Positions 33,066 through 44,935 of a stretch of DNA of 64,000 nucleotides are shown here, piece after piece. The DNA comes from Zea mays. Taxonomy: Eukaryota; Streptophyta; Magnoliopsida; Poales; Poaceae. The notes beneath the pieces are model-generated. The model was not told the DNA's origin. It did not search any database and saw only the letters and a program-made list of their open reading frames with translations. Every line of letters starts with the position of its first letter. The stretch's first letter is position 1. The stretch covers positions 15,266,434 to 15,330,433 of the forward strand of contig NC_050099.1 of assembly GCF_902167145.1 (NCBI RefSeq). The letters run 5' to 3'. The translations under genes were made by a program, and so were the position numbers.

Positions 33066-34951
33066 ATGGCATCCTCCTCGACCACGAATACATCAGATGG
33101 TGGTGCAAAGTCATCGTCTTGCCCGAGAGGACACTGGCGGCCCGGCGAGGACGAGAAGCTGAAGCAGCTCGTCGAGAAGTACGGGCCGCAGAACTGGAAC
33201 TCCATTGCAGAAAAGCTGGAGGGGAGATCAGGTTGGTTGGTTTTGGTTTCTTTGATCGTCTATTTTCTGTGATCGTTCTCCTACCTCGCTTTCTTCCTGA
33301 AGGAAATTAAAGAAGTTGCCCCACCATATATGCATGTGAGGACTTATTGCATGTGCTGATTTTTGTGTCCGAGGTGTTTTGTGCATCCATGGATCATATT
33401 ATACAGGTTTTGTTTTTTTTCATACTCTTTAGAGGGGATAATGAAGTTTAATTTGTTATTTATATGTGTTATTTTCCGGCGCGTGTGTTAGTTTGTGGGA
33501 AAATAATTTTGTTCGAGCACATGCATCAAGAAATCTAGTTAAATTAGTTTTTTTCCAAGCAGATGACCTGCATAATCTTGTGTGAGCTAGCTAGAGCTAT
33601 ATTTGTTTTTAATAAATTTGAGGAGATAACCTAAAGATAAAATAAAAAAAATTTGTGGTGATAAGTAGTTCTCTGTTCTTCGGTTTCATATAATAGTATA
33701 ACTAGAGGTAATATATATATAACAGATATTTAATTAATCAATATGAATTAAGAGTATCGTGTTGATGGTAGAAATTTGATATTATCCCTACTACAGATGA
33801 TTTCTAGAAGTAATTAAAAATCACGCATGTTCTATTTTTGCTCAATTTTGACAGGCCGGTACCAAGCATGTGTATACTAGTTTCCCACATCTACATCAAA
33901 ATTAATCTCAAATTTCTTTTCTTTTTCCAAGATGGAACTTATATATGTGTGTAGATTAATAGATGAAAATGAAAAGATAGAGCATGCATGTTGCTACGAA
34001 ACTCTATCTGTATAAAAATATAAATTCATGCACGCGCCGTTTAGCTCATATGGCCCATGCACAACAAGTGCGGAGTGTCAAGAGTGGATCACCTACATCC
34101 ACTGGAAAACTCTCATGCCATGATTGCAATTAAATCTGCAAGCAGATGTCTTTCTGTGCCCTCTATCTTTTAATCTTGTCCCTCTTTAACAACTAGACTA
34201 GATGGTTAATTTCAGCTGACATGCTGATTAAATCAGTTATGTTTCATCGTACTAATTCGTGTGCAAATATTAATATTGGCAAGGCAAAAGCTGCCGGCTC
34301 CGGTGGTTCAACCAGCTTGACCCTCGGATCAACAAGCGGCCCTTCACAGAGGAGGAAGAAGAGCGGCTGCTCAACGCCCACCGCGCCCACGGCAACAAGT
34401 GGGCGCTCATCGCCCGCCACTTCCCGGGCCGCACGGACAACGCTGTCAAGAATCACTGGCATGTCGTCATGGCACGTCGCAGCCGCGAGCGCTCCAGGCT
34501 CCTTGCCAGGGCCGCGAGCTCATCCTCCTCGCCGTCCACCGGTGGGTACCTCTTCGGCGCTGTCACGCCGGCGACTAGCTCGCTCTGCTTCGGCTTCTCC
34601 AAGCTTGGTGGTGCCGGCAGCGCCAGCGGAAGCGGAGGCCTGTTCAGGTCGCCGGTGCCTGCACCTCCTACTTCACTGTTCAAGAACTTTGGCACAGCCA
34701 CTGCAAGTAAGGGCTTGCTGGGGTCGAGTTTCGAGGCGTCAGGACGGTACAGCTACAGCGGCAAGCAGCCGACGGCACCTCTCTCCATCACCTTCTCCTC
34801 TCCAAGAGAAGCGCTAGGCATGGATATCGGCCACCATGGCCGCCATGAGCACCACCAAAAGGATTATCACGCCAGCGACAGCGCCGATGAGCCACTGAAG
34901 AAGAAGGACGTGCCGTTCTTTGATTTCCTCGGCGTCGGTGTGTCCTCGTAA
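33066..34951 (+). CDS. R2R3-MYB transcription factor, subgroup-21 (MYB52/54/105/117) type
   Basis: Two exons, 33066-33231 and 34284-34951, joined across a 1052-bp GT-AG intron that splits the codon for Gly56; the product is 277 aa. R2 (residues ~22-70) has the Trp series W24, W44, W63; R3 (~73-118) has F76, W95, W114, the usual Phe replacement at the first position. The blocks [19 protein letters not shown] and [14 protein letters not shown] are diagnostic of plant R2R3-MYBs, with the MARR ending of subgroup 21. The C-terminus ends [11 protein letters not shown], matching the subgroup-21 FIDFLGVG motif. Such proteins are nuclear DNA-binding regulators; Arabidopsis relatives act in organ boundaries, cell-wall and ABA responses. 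The specific role here is unknown. The frame is intact and it is the only convincing host gene in the window. Confidence 0.95.
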
Positions 34952-35481
34952 TCAATAATAATATTGCATTCCTGAAATACCAATCGATGTTGATCAATCA
35001 AGTGTATTGATCAGTGTTTGTTTTTTAATTATTAGGGCGAACTGCATGCGGTAGTAGCTGACAAGTATTCAGGGTTAGAGTTCATCGTCATTGATGGTTA
35101 CAGTGTTCTGATCATCATGTGCTGATTCATCAGTCAAATAAGGCTCCAGACACATGGCTATTTAATATTTATTTAAAAGTTTTTTTACTAGCCTGCTGAA
35201 TTCGATCTGGTGTGTTGTCTTTCTCATGATGCGCTAGCTGGTCATCAGACTCTACTGTATTTGACATCAGTATTCAGATGGTCTGTACAAAACTAACGAT
35301 GCATGCATTGGTCCTGTCTATTGCGATCAGTCCGGTTTTATGTTCTTGCCAATAAATGCATCATATAGATTGTATTTCATATGTTTCAATAATGCCTTAT
35401 AAAACAAGTATTTTGTTGCCCCCTGCAACCATTAATCTAGTATTTCTCTTGTTTTGTGTTTGATTGAACAAGTTCTACTTA
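34952..35481 (+). other. MYB 3' flank
   Basis: AATCAATAATAATATTGC right after the stop contains polyadenylation-like AATAAT signals. No further gene was found. Confidence 0.4.
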
Positions 35482-35650
35482 GCCCTATTTCAAACCTCTA
35501 AAACTAGTAGTTAGCAATTAAGATTAGATGAGAGATTTAGAACGGGTTAGCTAATGGACTAACTAATTGTTAGTTATACCTCCCAGATAACTATTAATAT
35601 TGATTGCTGCTCCAACCAGCTAAAACCCTCTAGAGGTTTGGATCAGGGCC
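35482..35650. mobile_element. Short foldback element, MITE-like
   Basis: The left end GCCCTATTTCAAACCTCTA and the right end TAGAGGTTTGGATCAGGGC are inverted repeats about 170 bp apart. Flanking TTA/TAT is compatible with a degraded 3-bp duplication. Size and ends fit a Tourist- or hAT-type MITE. Confidence 0.55.
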
Positions 35651-36739
35651 TATGCTCCCACAAAATGTCTATTGCTTTGAAAGGACAAACAATTTAGTCA
35701 GTTAGTCATGCTCCAAGACATGATTGTACGCTATCTTGAGAAGAAAATAATCAAATCGAAACAACCACGCATTATTCCACACATGAACTACCCTTTATTA
35801 CGTACAAATATATACCTTCTTAATTACTTTCAGTGCATTTCAAATAATGGCATACAAATATCAAAGCTGTGCTACATTTTTGTCTTATGAGAACAGAGCG
35901 TACAGTTTCGTCAATCTCATTTGACATGCAACGACCCCGGCCAGTAATGATATTTTTTTCGTCTAACTCTAACCTGAGCTCTGGCTCAACAAATAATCAT
36001 GCACTGTACCTACCTTCTGTTTGTTCTAGCTACCGATTCGAGTAAAAGCACAACTGACCAAACATCTATACAGCTGAGCGCTACAAATCTGGAGGATCTT
36101 AATTGCTGCTCTCTTCAATTCTTTGGCACTTATATTTAGGTTGTTGCAACTCCTTGCCACTTTCAACACATATAGTAGCTACATGTCTTTGCTTCCTGCA
36201 AGCAAAGAGAAAGCTAGATTGGGCAACAAAACTGGCTGTTTTATAAGTATCTAGACATGGTGTTTAAAGATGTTTGGTTATAACATTGGTTATCGGATGT
36301 TGACATTGGTTATAACTGATTTTATATTTCTATCCCGGCCCAGTGAAAAAAGGCAAAGCTAGCAGTTGGTGGAAAAGAATTGGCACTGTTGAGATGTTAA
36401 TTTGGCGTGTAACCTAACCTTGCTTTCTTATTTCTATGGCAAGCTTTTGGTAACTATCTTTCTTGCAATGCAATTAATTAATTTGGTGTGTGATGCCTTT
36501 AGCTTCCAAAATATACGTTATTTCTAACATGTGAATCTAATTATCAATACAAAATTTCTTTGAACTGGTCAAACAGATTAGATAGAGCTAGATAGCTAGT
36601 ACATTTTGGTAGTAATGGCCTGTGGCTTATTACTTCCATCCATGCCGCTATGAAAAATCTGCAACTCATCAAGTTTTTTTTTGATAGAAAAAACTTCTAT
36701 TACTTTCTGAAGAGTGTCAGTTTTTTTGGGTCAACGATA
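35651..36739. other. Unassigned AT-rich intergenic region
   Basis: No gene, long repeat or element end recognised. A short frame at 35708-35890 has no familiar motif and is unlikely to be coding. Confidence 0.4.
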
Positions 36740-38010
36740 AAGAAACTTTTTGTCTTGTGCCAAACATAAAATGCTCGGTAAAACAAAGTACTCGTCAAAG
36801 ACCTTATTTGCCGAGTGTTTTTTCGACACTCGGGAAAGTGCTTCATTGCCGATTGTTTTTTACACTCGGCAAATTGTTTTTTTTTTTGTCGAGTGTTTTC
36901 TTTTTACACTAGGCAAACACAATTTTCAAATCACATTTTGAAGCAGTAAATTAATTTAAATAAAAATGTTTTAACTATAAAGTTATATAACTAATCAAGA
37001 TGTACAAGTTTTATTTTGACATTTCTTATATGACAAATTTAAAATAAATTTGTTCACAAAACTTACATATCTTTCTTGTAGTTTAAAAACTACAAGAGAG
37101 ATATATAAGATTTATGAACAATGTTAGAACCATCATGTTGAATGAGCAAATGACCAAACAGTCAAAATAAACTTTGAAGATTTTGAGAAGTTATAGAGTT
37201 TTCTTATTTGCAACTTTTTTATTTGAAATCAAATTAAGTCTAAATTTTAAAAATTTAAATTTTGAATTTCCCAAATGGTTTCGGACAGAAAAACCACTAA
37301 AATAAAAGTTGTAGGTCTTGAAATGTTATGAAACTTTATAATTGACAACGTTTTGATTTGAAATCATTTGGTCATCCAAACTGTATTTGAATTCAAAATT
37401 CGAATTTTTCAAACGGCCTCAGATGAAAAAACCACCAAAGTGAAAATTATAGGTCTTGAAAAGTTATTTAACTTTATAGTTGACAACTTTTAAATTTAAA
37501 ATCATCTTATCATATAAAATACGTTTTCAAATTTAAAATTCAAATTTTGTAAACAATCTTGGATGAAAAACTATTAAAATGAAAGTTGTAGGTCTCAAAG
37601 AGATATGTAACATTGTAGTTAACAATTGTTTCATTTGAATTCATTTAGTGTCCCAAACAATCAATTTACTTTGAGTTTGTTATAATATATGGGGAAGAAA
37701 AATGTAATATAAATAAAAGTGATATAGGAGGTGGACATGTAGAGGAGGTTATGCGTGAGAGAGAGGTTGCGAGATTGAATCTCACCGGTCACAAAAGATG
37801 TAAATCATGTTCAAAAAATGGTTGAATGATAGGAGTTGCTCCCCTAAATTAAAGAAATTGCTATTTTTTGCTTTTTGCGATTCTTAATTTGTCTTTATTT
37901 GTCGAGTGATTTCCGACACTCGGCAAAGTGCCGAGTGACAGAAAAAGCACTCGACAAAGAATCTTTACCAATAAAATGTTTGTCAAATGGTTTTACTGAG
38001 TGCATGGCTT
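36740..38010. mobile_element. Degenerate CACTA-related fragment without recognisable termini
   Basis: Copies of the TTTGCCGAGTG / CACTCGGCAAA repeat occur at both edges (about 36770-36915 and 37897-37965), as in the 1830-31073 element, but I could not find CACTACCGG ends or a 3-bp duplication. The interior is AT-rich and non-coding. It may be a non-autonomous or truncated CACTA. Confidence 0.6.
37290..37670. repeat. Degenerate ~139-bp tandem repeat inside the CACTA-like fragment
   Basis: Units begin near 37290, 37428 and 37567 with AAAAACCACTAAAAT-like sequence followed by GAAAGTTGTAGGTCT and ACTTTATAGTTGACAAC. Each has drifted by many substitutions. Confidence 0.7.
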
Positions 38011-38159
38011 TGGTTCTTACTTCCCCAGCAGACCACAGATTCCTTCTTGTGTTGATCGCTTCCCTTCTGGACTGGGATGGGTGGTGTTTTTCCTAACACT
38101 TTTTTTAGGCAGATGCCGCAGCACTGGTATTTTCCTTAGTATCCTAATCCCAGTGTCGT

Positions 38160-38445
38160 GTGATCTACTCACCCCGTGTCTTTCTATTGATGTCGGACGA
38201 AGGCCAAGAGAACATATGGCTCATGGATTTAGGCTATTCGTGCTACATGTCCGGAACCAAAAAATGGTTCTCCAGTCTTGACCCCATGATTGGTAAGGAA
38301 TACATCACATTCGAAGATAAGTTGAGAGGTAAGGTAATATCTCGTAGCTCTGTTCAAGTGAACGAGAGTTTTGTTCTTAAGGATGTTGCTTTGGTTTCGA
38401 ATTTGTATTTCAATCTGCTTTCTGTTTCGTAACTCCTTGAGGATG
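38160..38445 (+). pseudogene. Copia protease / pre-integrase fragment
   Basis: The plus strand encodes IWLMDLGYSCYMSGTKKWF, then EYITFEDKLRGKVI, VLKDVALVSN and NLLSVS followed by a stop and LLEDD. This is the retropepsin and following region of a Copia polyprotein, in the opposite orientation to Copia 2. The active-site triad reads Asp-Leu-Gly instead of Asp-Ser-Gly, so it is inactive. The fragment ends abruptly at 38445, where Copia 2 LTR sequence begins. Confidence 0.75.
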
Positions 38446-39347
38446 ACAAAATCAGAGTAAGGATGGGAGTAGAAATGCATACAAGAGCACAACGCAGCAA
38501 CAACACCTACATGTACAAGTGAAAAGAGAGAACGCACAAAACACAACGACAGAGTTACAGCTTAAGAACGCGCTCAAATCTCTCTCTAGCAAAACAATAG
38601 CATGGTCGCAAGGATGCAGAGTTGTAGTGTGCTCAAAAAGTGTTTGGGTGACTGTTCCATACGCCTAGGGGTCCTTTTATAGCCCCAAGGGTCATAGGAG
38701 CCGTTGGAGCTCTATTTGGAAGTCCCTGGTTGCCTTTCTGTCCAAGGGTGCATCGGACACTGCACAGTCACCAATTCCTTTCCTTAATAAGTTGAGTCAA
38801 CCGTTGCTAGCCATTGGTCACTTGGCACAACGGACAATCCGGTGTTTCCTGGTGATCGTTGGCGGGGCTGATGTGGCCTGCACAGATTTTGCGATCGACC
38901 ATAGGCCAGATGTGTGACTGGCACACCAGACAGTCCGTGGCACACCGAACATTCCGGTGAATTATAGCCACGATGCCTTGGCAAAAAACCGAGAGTGGCT
39001 TGTTCGCCGGCTGACAGCCTAGGCACCGGACACTGTCCGGTACTCCCTAGATTGGCTCATGTTTGGCCAAACTTAGCCAACCACCATTTCCCAAATTGGT
39101 ACAACTTGAGAAGTTTCCTAGCACTTAGATGAATATAGTTAGCAATTAAAACAATTTAGTAAGTGTTAGAATCATACCTTTGTTCCTTTAATGCAATATG
39201 ATTTGCAATATACTCCTATATTTCTCAATTTTCCTTTCAAATACCTATGCTCATACTTATATGTGGAGTTGTTAGTCCATAGTAGTGTGTTGGGCATCTA
39301 ATCACGAAAACAACATAGAAATGACCCAAGGGCACATTTTTCTTTCA
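38446..39347 (-). repeat. Truncated 3' LTR of Copia 2
   Basis: Matches the 5' LTR from about 63934 onward (ACAAAATCAGAGTAAGGATG), so roughly the outer 436 bp are missing. Degenerate versions of the CACCGGACA/TGTCCGGTG palindromes are visible around 38820-39040. Confidence 0.85.
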
Positions 39348-40144
39348 ATCTCCCCATTTTTTGGTGATTTATGCCAACACACAAAAAACAACTTAAAGAG
39401 GCACTAACATAATCAAATATGAGCCAACTTTTGAAAATTGAAGTCAAATCAAATACCAATAGAATACTTATAGAATTTGGCATATTTGGATCATTTTGCC
39501 ACCACTTGGTTTATTTTCGAAAAGCAAAATTATTTTCTTACTTCTATGTCAAAAACACTTTGTCTTAGTAAATCAAACCATTCTTCAAGATTAGTTTTGA
39601 TCAAAAGCCAAAAACTCCCCCTTTTTCTCATAATAAAGATTTCTCCCCCACAAGAGAGTAGTTTTGCAATAAGAGAGTTTTGATCAAAAGATAAGTATTA
39701 ACACAATAATTTTTGAAATTTACAAGTGGTAGTTGATCCAGTTGCTTTGGCCTTAATTTCTCCCCCTTTGGCATTTAGCACCAAAACGGAGAAATTAGTG
39801 ACCTTATAACCTCATTGTCTCACCAAAAATTGTGAATTAAGAGCAAGTAGGCAATGAACACCAAGGGCAACTTGAACATGATGCCATTAGCAGTGGACGT
39901 CTTTGCCATTGTTCAAGTCCACCATTTCTCTTTTTATTCACCTTTGAGACTACATCAAAATCACTTGAGCAAACATATTAGTCTCAAAGGGTCAAGTTGT
40001 AGTATATCCTCCCCCTAAACATATGCATCATTTGCACAAATACTTGTGAGGTCCGGGGATGATGCCTTACAACTTGAACACCAACATACACAATTAAACT
40101 TAAAATGATATGATCAAAAACATAAAACACATATATGTTATAGA
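39348..40144 (-). other. Copia 2 spacer with multiple polypurine tracts
   Basis: Pyrimidine runs on the plus strand near 39349-39360, 39606-39617, 39759-39768 and 40009-40017 repeat the Copia 1 pattern at equivalent positions. No gene. Confidence 0.65.
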
Positions 40145-40559
40145 TCAATCCAGGTTCCGCGAATCTAAGACATTTAGCTCACTACACAGCTTACAAAACT
40201 TTTTCTCATCTAAAGGCTTGGTAAAGATATCGACTAGTTGGTGATCGGTGCTAATATGACAAACGTTGATATCTCCCTTTTGTTGGTGTTCTCTCCGAAA
40301 GTGATGTCGGGTGTCTATGTGCTTAGTGCGGTTGTGTTCAACAGGATTATCCGCCAAGTGGATTGCACTCTCATTATCCCATAGGAGTGGGACTTTGCTC
40401 AGATTGTAGCCAAAGCCTCGGAGGGTTTGCCTCATCCAAAGTAATTGCGCGCAACACTGACCTGCGGCGACATACTCGGCCTTAGTGGTGGATAGGGTAA
40501 GGGATGTTTGTTTCTTTGAACTACAAGGCACCAGGGACCTTGCCAGAAATTGACAAGTC
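40145..40559 (-). pseudogene. C-terminal RNase H part of Copia 2 pol
   Basis: Encodes the RNase H end ([39 protein letters not shown]) and terminates NVLDSRNLD exactly like Copia 1. It was separated from the rest of pol by Gypsy III, whose duplication CCTGA starts at 40560. Confidence 0.85.
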
Positions 40560-40564
40560 CCTGA

Positions 40565-41169
40565 TGTCGGTGTTTTGGGTCCGACCGCGCACCTGGGGTT
40601 GCCCCACGAGGTGCTTTTTGGAGTAGGACGGTGTTACCAACTGTAGCTCGATGGTTCATGCTAGATGCACGAGAGACAGTGGACAATTTTATATAGGTTC
40701 GGGCCGCTTCGAGAGGAGTAACACCCTACTTCCTAGTGTGGATCTTTTATGTGGTGGGTTACAGGGGAGTTCTCTAGTATGAGGGATACTTGAGAGCTGA
40801 GTAGACGGCTAATGAGTGAGTTGTTTTTTGAGGGAGTGCCCCCTAGGCCTTATATACTCGACCATGGGGCGTTACATGCGGATATGATAACAACATGTGC
40901 CTAAGTAATAGTGAACCGACTGGACTTATCTTCTTATAATTCTACCGACTTATCATCATTCAGTTCTGACGCCTGAGGGCGCAGCGCGAGAGAATCGGAT
41001 CACTGCTATGGATGGCCTTGCAAAACAATGGGATATCTTGTGTCGATCCACTCTGCCGGACATTCCTCCCCAGGCCCACGAAGGGATGGCCTTGCAAAAC
41101 AATGGGCCCAAGGCCTTTCGCGAGGTCTTCTAGCCTTCTAGTGGACCCGGGGGATATCTGTTCCCCACA
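40565..41169 (-). repeat. 3' LTR of Gypsy III
   Basis: Starts TGTCGGTGTTTTG and ends TTCCCCACA. It is shorter than its partner because 41010-41032 is a copy of 41084-41106 where the other LTR has unrelated sequence. Confidence 0.92.
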
Positions 41170-41346
41170 AGCCCCCAATCTTTGAGTTGATTTTGAAATA
41201 ATCGGCCCAAAGATTCTAGGTCCAGCTTGCAGTTTTGATTTTAAAATGTGGATGCTTTGATAGTATGCTTGTCCAGTTGTCTCTTCTGAGCTTTGATCGG
41301 TCAGCTTATGCTTTAGAGATCAGCACTTCGTTTTTGGAGGTTGAAG

Positions 41347-41660
41347 ATTCATTGGGTGCACTGGAGGTGCACTCAATGGGTGTAGCCCCCGAGCTTTGAG
41401 TGGATTACTGAAAATAATCCACTCAAAGGTCTTTATTTCCTGCCTTTTAGAAGTCGTTGGTTCATCTTTGTCTTATGCTTTAGAAATCAGCATTTCATCA
41501 TCAGTTCATGCTTTAGAGATCAGCATTCTGTCTTCTGGGATTAATGATTCATTGGGTGCACCGAAGGTGCACCCAATGGGTGTAGCCCCCGAGCTTTGAG
41601 TGGATTACTGAAAATAATCCACTCAAAGGTCTTCATCTCATGCTTTTAGAAATCATCATT
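41347..41660 (+). repeat. Two-copy direct repeat, 200-bp period
   Basis: ATTCATTGGGTGCA followed by CAATGGGTGTAGCCCCCGAG and a short foldback (GAGTGGATTACTGAAAATAATCCACTC) occurs at 41347 and again at 41547. Confidence 0.75.
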
Positions 41661-42256
41661 TTATCTTCGTCGAGTGCCTTAGAATTCAGCATTATATCAT
41701 CAGCTTTATGCTTCAGAGATCAGCATATGGTTTTTCCTTTGAGATCAGCAATGCGGTCTACCCATGTCCTGTTAGGTTTGAAATTTATTTGATCGGCGAC
41801 AGATTGGATGTCCGGTAGATGGCTCTTTAGCTAGTCTTCATTTTGCTTCGTGCTTCAATGCTTCTGTTGATTAGACTTGTACTTCAGCAGCTATTTTTGG
41901 CTTTCCTCCGATCTCTATCGATATCTTCCTTATGTATTGATACATTCATTGCGTATAATGTATGTATGCGACTACTTGGGAAAATCTATTGAAAATTCCT
42001 GGACGTCCCCCACAATGGGTGTAGCCAAGGGATGACTAGGTGCGCTGAGCGTTTAGCAAACTGCCCCTGAGTAGAACTTGACGTGACCGCGGGGTGTAAT
42101 CATATCGTCCAAGCAGTTGACTTCAGTCCCAATGGGTGTCGTGTTACGTGAAACGGCGTCTTCCGCCTGACTTGTTTCCAGTCAATTTGAATTGCATATT
42201 GAATATTTGCGACTGTTCAGTGACCGTGGTAGGAGATGAGCGGTTGCCTCCCGCCC

Positions 42257-42266
42257 CTATAAATAG
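42257..42266 (+). promoter_or_regulatory. TATA box of the first Gypsy III antisense gene
   Basis: CTATAAATAG, followed by a pyrimidine-rich leader and the ATG at 42350, 84 bp downstream. Confidence 0.65.
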
Positions 42267-42349
42267 AGCGCTTGCTTCACTGGTGTCTTCACACATCTCT
42301 CGGCCATTTGTTGCTTATTCTCCTCTTTTCTCTTCTCTTCTACTCAACC

Positions 42350-42769
42350 ATGGGCAAGAGCAAGAAAGGCGGAAGTTCGTCGCACCACTCCGGCGACAAG
42401 CGGAAGCGCGAGCCGAGTCCCCCCTCCGAGGACTTCGGTGACTCCAAGTACTCGGAGGAGGAGTTCTCCTCCGAGTCCGAGGGGTCGCCAGCTTACGCCT
42501 CTCCCCGGGTGTCGTCCGATGACTCGGACGATTCCTAGGGGATCGTCGCCGAGGTGTGGACGTACATTCGGGCCATCGAGCGCTCTGGGCTCGAGGGCTC
42601 GGATGAGTCGAAGATCTCCTCGGACGAGGAGGACTCCTCCGACTCGTCCGAGGAGGGGAGCGGTGGTGACGGCGACGACAAGGGTGACGGCGGCGACAAG
42701 GGCGACGGCGGCAGCGGCAAGGACGACAGCGGCAGCGGCAGGGCCAGTGGCAAAGCGCCGCTAGCTTAA
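42350..42769 (+). pseudogene. Small acidic antisense gene of Gypsy III with one in-frame stop
   Basis: Starts MGKSKKGGSSSHHSGDKRKR and is then dominated by Ser, Glu and Asp (SEDFGDSKYSEEEF-like, later Gly/Asp repeats GDGGDKGDGG), ending KAPLA. A TAG at 42536-42538 interrupts an otherwise continuous frame of 139 codons. It has its own TATA box and a good ATG context (AACCATGGG). I do not recognise the family. A basic start followed by an acidic low-complexity tail suggests a nuclear or chromatin-associated protein, but this is only inference. Confidence 0.55.
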
Positions 42770-43136
42770 ATATTAGTATAGATAAGTAGCAGTAGAAGTA
42801 GTATTAGTAATAGTGAAATAATGTAGTAGTAGTTAGTAGTATAGAGTAGTGTAAGTAGCGTGGTAGTGTAGTAATGTAATGTAGCGAACAAGGGAAGGAA
42901 GGTCGGCTCATAATGAGTTGGTCTTTGAGTTTGTGGAAGAACTTCCCTTATCAATATATTGAAAAAAAATTTGGCTTGTTCTGAGTCTCTCCTTTTTGCT
43001 TTTCCATCGTTCTTTTATAGTCAATCGATAGCTTGTATTCATTTCCAGCGTTGTCGTTGTTCTTAGAGATAACACCCGAGTAATGACTGGTAATTGCTTA
43101 GTCACATTTGGTTCTGCTGGCGTTTACATGGAAAAA

Positions 43137-43390
43137 ACGGCTGAGTTATGCATTGCCGGCGTTTTTTAGAAATAACTACCAAGCTACTCTAGACCATGTC
43201 AGCATTTTAGAAGTAACAGCCGAGTTATATTGAGCCACGTCGGCGCTTTAGAAATAGCTGCCGAGTTATGCTGGGCCACGTCGGTGCTTTATAGGTAGTT
43301 GCCGAGTTATGCCAGACCACTTTGGCGCTTTAGAGGTAGCTGTCGAGTTATGCTGGGCCACGTCAGCGATTTAGAGGTAGCTGCCGAGTG
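43137..43390 (+). repeat. 41-bp tandem repeat upstream of the second Gypsy III antisense gene
   Basis: About six units containing GCCGAGTTATGCTGGGCCAC, phased at 43219, 43260, 43301, 43342 and 43383. It lies 170-420 bp before the ATG at 43556. Confidence 0.88.
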
Positions 43391-44935
43391 ATGACTTGGC
43401 ACTTTTTAGAAACGGTGTCTGACCCGGGAAAACCCCATTTATATCACGTCGTCGCACGCCTCTGCATTCTGAGCCCTAACTTCACCTTTCTGCCTCCAAA
43501 CATTACTCTGCTTTCCTCTGATTTTGCTTCCCTTCAATCCGCTAGCGAGATTGCGATGGCGCCCAAGCGGAAGAACCAAAATTCTGCTGTAGTGGTCATT
43601 CCTCCCATCGACCCCAACAGCCAATTGCCTTTCGCAGGTAACCACATGTCTGTTGTCTCGGAATCGGATCTCCTTCAACTTATCGATGTTGGAATTCTTC
43701 CTCCAAAAGAGCTTTGTTCTTGGCGGATTTGTCGTGGGGTTACTGTCCCAACAGAGGATACCCACGAATCCGTTGTTTATGTTCTTTTTCTTATCCGCGG
43801 CCTTGCTCTTCCCATTTCTCCCTTCTTTCGCGGTCTCCTTGACTTTTACAATCTAAACCTAACTCATCTGAATCCCAATTCCATTCTGCAAATCTCTATC
43901 TTTGTTCACCTATGCGAGGCCTACCTCATAGTTCTTCCCCACTTTGGTTTATGGAAGTATCTATACCATTGTCGACCTGGGATGGCTGGGGGTCAGCACC
44001 AACTCATGGGTGGTGCGAGTCTGGAAATGCGGCGCGGAAGGAAAACGGAATATCTTGATATTCCGCTTAAGGACAGCATTAAAGGGTGGCATCTTGAGTG
44101 GTTTATTGTGGAAAACCACGGCAAGTCCCTTCCCCCTCTGTCGGGAAGACAGCCATATGTGCGTACTCCAAGTTGGATTGAGTCTCCTACTGCCCTGGAA
44201 GTAACAGAGGCCAAGGTTCTCCTTGCCAAAGTCTGTCTGCTGAAGGAAAGAGGTCTGACCGCCGAAGCTGTGGTTGCTGATTTTGTTTTTAAGAACATCC
44301 AGCCCCTGAAGGACAGAGCATACCCGGCTTACTTGTACAGTGGTGTTACCGACTCCACTCGGGTTACTAATAGGAGAATTCCTGCTGAGGATTTGGTGAG
44401 CCGGCTAGACATGATCTTGAGAGGCAAAGTGTCAAATGTTGGTGCTCCTATTGCCTACTCTGCTTGGAATCTGCCACCTCCTAAGTCCTTTTTCAGTTTC
44501 GTGTCCAATCATCCTATTGGTGATAGTGGTCTGGGTCTTAGAGTGCGACCCTCTGCCAAAGATATTGAGGTCTTGGTTGCTTCTCTTTGTGATCTTCCCA
44601 ATGATGAGAGGCAAGTTCATTTTGAGATGCCAGCGAGGCCAGATGATGCAAAGATGAATGTTGTGCTCGATATGTTGGCTGGAGAATCTTCTGATTCAGC
44701 TCCTGCTGAAGCGATGGCTGTTGCAGCCATATCAGAGCTTGACAGAATAGTGGACACCCAAAAGCCTGAGGGTACTCGCCCAAAGCGTCTTAGCTAGGTC
44801 AGCCGCCCAACTGCACCTGCCGAAGGGAAGAAGAAGAAAAAGAGATGACTTCGGCGGTTGTCATGCTTGGACCAGGATGCTGGACCTTCTGTTCCTGCTT
44901 GTGAAGAAGTACCAGCAGAGGTTTTTACTGGAGTT

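Noticed and set aside
33232..33310. MYB exon 1 reading on past 33231
   Set aside because: Read-through gives a premature stop; the GT at 33232 and AG before 34284 restore a perfect R2R3 domain with the standard plant MYB intron position.
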